Shown here in pieces: positions 60,618 to 64,000 of a stretch of DNA of 64,000 nucleotides. Each line of letters starts with the position of its first letter. The stretch's first letter is position 1. The notes beneath the pieces are model-generated. The model had not been told where the DNA came from, did not search any database, and saw nothing but the letters and a program-made list of their open reading frames with translations. Source of the stretch: Stutzerimonas nitrititolerans (GTDB taxonomy: Bacteria; Pseudomonadota; Gammaproteobacteria; Pseudomonadales; Pseudomonadaceae); the NCBI RefSeq assembly GCF_003696285.1, contig NZ_RFFL01000012.1:105730-169729 (forward strand). The letters run 5' to 3'. The position numbers were made by a program, and so were the translations under genes.

Positions 60618-60839
60618 TCAGCCTCGACCGTGAGACCTGACGAATAGCGCTTCCACCTTTTCCCGCGCCCAGGGCGTGCGGCGCAAGAAGGTCAGGCTCG
60701 ACTTGATGCTCGGCTCGCTCTTGAAGCAACGGATATCGATTCGCTGGGCAAGCCCTTCCCATCCATACCGAGCCTGCAGCTCGACCAGCATGACTTCGAG
60801 GGTAATGCCGTGCAGCGGGTTCTTCGGGGTAGCAGTCAC
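60618..60839 (-). CDS. VF530-family (DUF2132) small DNA-binding-like protein
   Basis: The 73-aa product reads (M)[20 protein letters not shown] and continues with [20 protein letters not shown], the signature of the VF530 family, one member of which was solved as a small helical protein reported to bind DNA. Start is GTG at 60839, with AGAGG six bases before it; the longer frame around it is not coding. Function unknown. Confidence 0.85.
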   Translation of the reverse strand: MTATPKNPLHGITLEVMLVELQARYGWEGLAQRIDIRCFKSEPSIKSSLTFLRRTPWAREKVEALFVRSHGRG

Positions 60840-60928
60840 AAGGGTCCTCTCATGAGCAAGAGCGCAACCGATCGCGCTCCTTAACAATGGTGGGCTCGCC
60901 GGCACCGGGCCGGCAAAGGACAGCCATC

Positions 60929-61510
60929 CTACAGTTTTATCTCGGTGCCCAGCAGCTTGAGAAAGCCCGCCAGCCAGGCTGGATGAGCCGGCCACGCCGG
61001 GGCCGTCACCAGATTGCCTTCGGTATGCGCCTGATCGACCGGAATATCCACGTATTCGCCACCGGCCAGCTTCACCTCCGGCGCGCAGGCGGGATAAGCA
61101 CTGCACCCCTGCCCCTCCAGCACACCCGCGGCTGCCAGCAACTGCGCACCATGACAGACCGCCGCAATCGGCTTCTTCGCCTCGTCGAATGCGCGCACCA
61201 GCGCCAGTACTTGCTCGTTCAACCGCAGATACTCGGGCGCACGGCCACCGGGAATCACCAACGCGTCGTAATCCTCGGCGCGTACCGCGGCAAAATCGAA
61301 ATTCAGCGCAAAGTTGTGCCCCGGCTTCTCGCTGTAGGTCTGGTCGCCCTCGAAATCGTGAATTGCGGTACGCACGGTGTCGCCAGCCTTCTTCTCGGGG
61401 CATACCGCATGCACCCGATGGCCGACCATCTGCAATGCCTGGAACGGCACCATGGTTTCGTAATCCTCCGCATAGTCGCCGACCAGCATCAGGATATTCT
61501 TCGCTGCCAT
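60929..61510 (-). CDS. DJ-1/PfpI-family protein
   Basis: Member of the DJ-1/PfpI superfamily, perhaps a protease, deglycase or stress protein. The 193-aa product has [31 protein letters not shown] and the nucleophile elbow [10 protein letters not shown] with the reactive Cys. The ATG at 61510 has GGAGG eight bases before it. Activity not predictable. Confidence 0.9.
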   Translation of the reverse strand: MAAKNILMLVGDYAEDYETMVPFQALQMVGHRVHAVCPEKKAGDTVRTAIHDFEGDQTYSEKPGHNFALNFDFAAVRAEDYDALVIPGGRAPEYLRLNEQVLALVRAFDEAKKPIAAVCHGAQLLAAAGVLEGQGCSAYPACAPEVKLAGGEYVDIPVDQAHTEGNLVTAPAWPAHPAWLAGFLKLLGTEIKL

Positions 61511-61561
61511 TGCGTCATCCTCCATACAGGGTTTGAAGCAGGGCTCCGCTCCACGACAGCT

Positions 61562-62719
61562 TCAGCCGCTGCGATTGAATATATTGACCAGCAGTCGATC
61601 CAGCCAGCCCCACATGCGTTGGTACAAGCGCAGATGAAGCGGCCGCCCATACCACTTGGTCAGGTCGATCTCCATGCTCTCGCTGAAGTCGCGCTCGAAG
61701 CTTCGTACCACCTGTGCCGTCAGCGGGCCGTCGATAGCCTCGAGGTTCGCCTCGAGATTCCAGCGCAGGTTCCAATGATCGAAGTTGCACGAACCGATGC
61801 TGACCCAATCGTCCACCAGCACCATTTTCAGGTGGGAGAAGTGTGGCTGATATTCGTGAATCCGCACGCCTGCTCGCAGCAGCCGAGGATAGAAGCGCTG
61901 GCCGGCATAGCGCACCGGGGGATGATCTGTATTGCGGCTGGTCAGTAGCAGACGTACCTCCACCCCACGTCGCGCCGCGCGGATCAGCGCACGGCGCACC
62001 TTGCCAGTGGGCAGAAAGTAAGGCGTTGCCAGCCAGATACGCTTTTCTGCATACAGCAGGTTGCGCAACAGGCTGTGAAGGATATCGCGATGCTGTCGCG
62101 CTGCGGAGTAAGCGACCCGGCCCAGCCCCGCACCTTCAGGGCGCACGGGAATCTGCGGCGCCTTCTGGGGTAGCGGCAATTGCCAGATCCGACGTTTCAG
62201 ACAATGCACCCACTGGCTGTCGAACAGTTCCTGCCAATCCTGCAGCAATGGACCGGTCATCTCGACCATCACTTCATGCCAGTGCTCGTCGGGTTTCTGC
62301 GGATTCCAGAATTCATCGGTCAAGCCAGCGCCGCCCACATACCCCTTGCAACCATCTATCAGCAGGATCTTGCGATGATCACGGTGCAGGTTGCGAAACT
62401 TCAGACGCAGCGACAGCGGGTTGTACAAACGCAGCTCTACGCCCGCGACAGCCAAACGCTCGCGGCTTGCCTGGCCCATCTTCAGGCAACCAAACGCGTC
62501 GAACAGACAGCGTACCCGCACACCACGCAGCGCAGCGGCCCCCAGTGACTGGATCATTCGATCCAGGCAATGACCGTCCTCTACCAGATAGAGCTCGAGA
62601 TCGACACGCCGCTCCGCCTCTTCGATGGCAGCGAGCATGGCCCCGAAGAACTCGGGACCATCGATTAGCAGACGAAAACCGTTGTCGCTGCGCCAGGGAA
62701 ATACGGCTCCGGTCAGCAT
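61562..62719 (-). CDS. Phospholipase D-family protein, cardiolipin synthase B-like
   Basis: Probable cardiolipin synthase. The 385-aa product has two PLD motifs: HRDHRKILLIDG with GGAGLTDEFW and HLKMVLVDDWVSIGSCNFD, with complete His/Lys/Asp in both. The length fits ClsB (about 410 aa) rather than ClsA, and there is no membrane segment. The ATG at 62719 is preferred to the TTG before it. Second PLD-type enzyme in the window. Confidence 0.88.
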   Translation of the reverse strand: MLTGAVFPWRSDNGFRLLIDGPEFFGAMLAAIEEAERRVDLELYLVEDGHCLDRMIQSLGAAALRGVRVRCLFDAFGCLKMGQASRERLAVAGVELRLYNPLSLRLKFRNLHRDHRKILLIDGCKGYVGGAGLTDEFWNPQKPDEHWHEVMVEMTGPLLQDWQELFDSQWVHCLKRRIWQLPLPQKAPQIPVRPEGAGLGRVAYSAARQHRDILHSLLRNLLYAEKRIWLATPYFLPTGKVRRALIRAARRGVEVRLLLTSRNTDHPPVRYAGQRFYPRLLRAGVRIHEYQPHFSHLKMVLVDDWVSIGSCNFDHWNLRWNLEANLEAIDGPLTAQVVRSFERDFSESMEIDLTKWYGRPLHLRLYQRMWGWLDRLLVNIFNRSG

Positions 62720-63002
62720 CAAAAGAAGCTACCTGCGGCGTTAAGAGGGCAAGATCGTTCAGATAAGCAACGCAATGGAATGAAATCCTTTTTCCATGGA
62801 GCGGACAGGAGGTTTCAACGGCACGCGGTCAAGCTGGAGCAGTACAACAACGGGTCTAGCTTATCCAGTCCCCTCGGCAAGGCAAGACGGAGAACAGCCG
62901 CAATGACTCCCCTGAGGCGGGCGAACGCTGCCTGGCCTTCTTGAAAACTGCAAACACCGCCTGTTATAGGTCTGCTCGGGGAAAAGGAGTTCCACAAGAT
63001 AC

Positions 63003-63932
63003 CTAGCGTCGTTGAGCACCGGCTTCATCTTCGGAAGAGATCCCGAACGCCCTCATCGCCTTTTGCAGACGCAGGGCCTGGGCGTTGCGGGCCAACCCGA
63101 GCACTCCTTTGTCGCGCCGCCAGAGATCGGCCCAGGGCCCTGCTGTCGCCTCCAGCGCGCTATCCAGCTCGGGACGCGACGCGTGAAACTGCTCGATCAG
63201 CGCACCCAGCAGCACATGCGCAGCGGGATCATGCGGTGATTGGCGGTCGAGCTCCGCGCCGCCGGTCAACACGGCCAGCAAGCGCAACACCAAGCTTTGT
63301 GGCCAATGATGTTGCAAGCCCACGCCTAAGAGCCAAGCCGCAAGCGCCGCCAGCACGTAAAGATCCTCGAGGCTGCGAAAGGGTTTGACGTAATCGTTCC
63401 AACCATCTCCATCCAGTCTTTCACCGCGAACCTGCTCGAGCCGCAAGCGAGCATGGGGGATGTCCGGCACCAGCGGTAACGGCCGCCCTGCCTCCATCTG
63501 AACGCCGGCACTCTCGGGTCGAACCACGAACAAACCGAGACGCACCGGTTCGTCCTGCTGCTCCTCACGTGCCGGCACCAATAGCCAGGAGGCCGAAGCA
63601 CCAGCGGTTACGAAATCCTTGCAGCCGGTGAGCAGCACACCCTCTACCCGAGTGGTCATGTCGGCCGGATACAATTTGCGGTTTTCCGTTGCGCAGAGCG
63701 CTCCGATACCCTCCGGAGCAGCCGCCCAGAGCGCGCGCAAGGCCGCCTGGTAGCCAGCGAGAAAAGCCAGCCCCGGTGTTGCCGCCATCCGACCGCCGTA
63801 AACCGCTAACGCGAACGGACCCTGCTCAACAGTTCGCGCAACGACTTGCGCATACCAGTCACCCAACCCTGCCGAAGGCTGGATCGTCTGCAAAGGCCCG
63901 AGCAATTCACGCCATGACATTGCCATCTCCAT
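63003..63932 (-). CDS. Short acyl-CoA dehydrogenase-like protein
   Basis: The 309-aa product resembles the N-terminal and middle domains of acyl-CoA dehydrogenases (TENRKLYPADMTTRVEGV, VLLTGCKDFVTAGASASWLL) and has an alpha-helical end without the catalytic-glutamate motif of classic members. Length is shorter than the usual 380 aa. GGGAG nine bases before the ATG at 63932 decides the start over two ATGs further up. Enzyme activity is doubtful; function unknown. Confidence 0.72.
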   Translation of the reverse strand: MEMAMSWRELLGPLQTIQPSAGLGDWYAQVVARTVEQGPFALAVYGGRMAATPGLAFLAGYQAALRALWAAAPEGIGALCATENRKLYPADMTTRVEGVLLTGCKDFVTAGASASWLLVPAREEQQDEPVRLGLFVVRPESAGVQMEAGRPLPLVPDIPHARLRLEQVRGERLDGDGWNDYVKPFRSLEDLYVLAALAAWLLGVGLQHHWPQSLVLRLLAVLTGGAELDRQSPHDPAAHVLLGALIEQFHASRPELDSALEATAGPWADLWRRDKGVLGLARNAQALRLQKAMRAFGISSEDEAGAQRR

Positions 63933-64000
63933 GTTCATCATCTCCCGGCAGTTCTACCACTGCTGCCGAAAGGATGGCATTGAAGATTCCGCTTTTTTTT

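Overview
The window is about 64% GC by eye and is densely packed with core chromosomal genes of a gamma-proteobacterium of the Pseudomonadaceae. Protein lengths, gene neighbourhoods (argG-motY, dsbC-xerD, rpsP-rimM-trmD-rplS, purU-mvaT-sbcB, pykA-sadC-fumarase) and an MvaT-type nucleoid protein fit Pseudomonas sensu lato. A Stutzerimonas (P. stutzeri group) chromosome is my best guess, partly because of the GTAGGG-type intergenic repeats, but the species is an inference. I recognised no rRNA, tRNA, prophage, insertion sequence or CRISPR array.

Layout. 1-1722: 5' part of argG and motY on the minus strand. 1928-7076: a plus-strand lipid/envelope cluster, a ClsC-like phospholipase D lipoprotein followed by two half-size PqiA proteins, an MCE protein (PqiB) and its lipoprotein (PqiC), overlapping end to end. 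7167-8881: pyrC-rnt. 8951-18504: a minus-strand run holding hom-thrC, a GFA-family protein, dsbC, xerD, a hotdog thioesterase, the rpsP-rimM-trmD-rplS operon and ffh. 18794-20905: a CcsA-like membrane protein and a CNNM/CorC-type transporter. 20912-23507: Nudix hydrolase, gamma-carbonic anhydrase-like protein, DUF1289 protein and purT. 23758-28725: an L,D-transpeptidase, a Nif3-like small protein and purL. 28945-33143: aapJQMP amino-acid ABC transporter with a likely sigma-54 promoter. 33487-35729: carboxylesterase and rhlB. 35858-38707: a small membrane protein, moaC-moaD-moaE and a PIN-PhoH ATPase. 39161-41862: yaaA and an AlgA-like mannose-1-phosphate guanylyltransferase. 42273-47536: a 73-aa protein, a HerA-like ATPase, a 64-aa protein, purU, mvaT and sbcB. 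47765-54504: a tightly coupled six-gene membrane/MoxR module (RDD, SpoIIM-like, DUF4129, DUF4350-like, MoxR, DUF58). 54559-60839: PilZ protein, two small envelope proteins, pykA, a SadC-like diguanylate cyclase, class I fumarase and a VF530-type protein. 60929-63932: a DJ-1/PfpI protein, a second PLD-type cardiolipin synthase and a short acyl-CoA-dehydrogenase-like protein.

Functionally, most genes serve nucleotide (pyrC, purT, purL, purU), amino-acid (argG, hom, thrC, aap), translation/RNA (rplS, rpsP, trmD, rimM, ffh, rhlB, rnt) and central carbon metabolism (pykA, fumarase). The less ordinary content is the Cls-Pqi lipid cluster, the MoxR module, the interspersed repeats near what look like insertion points, the sigma-54 site at aapJ, and a few tiny unassigned genes. 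I found no clear candidate for a wholly new defence or mobile system. The MoxR module is the best candidate for a conserved system without an assigned function.
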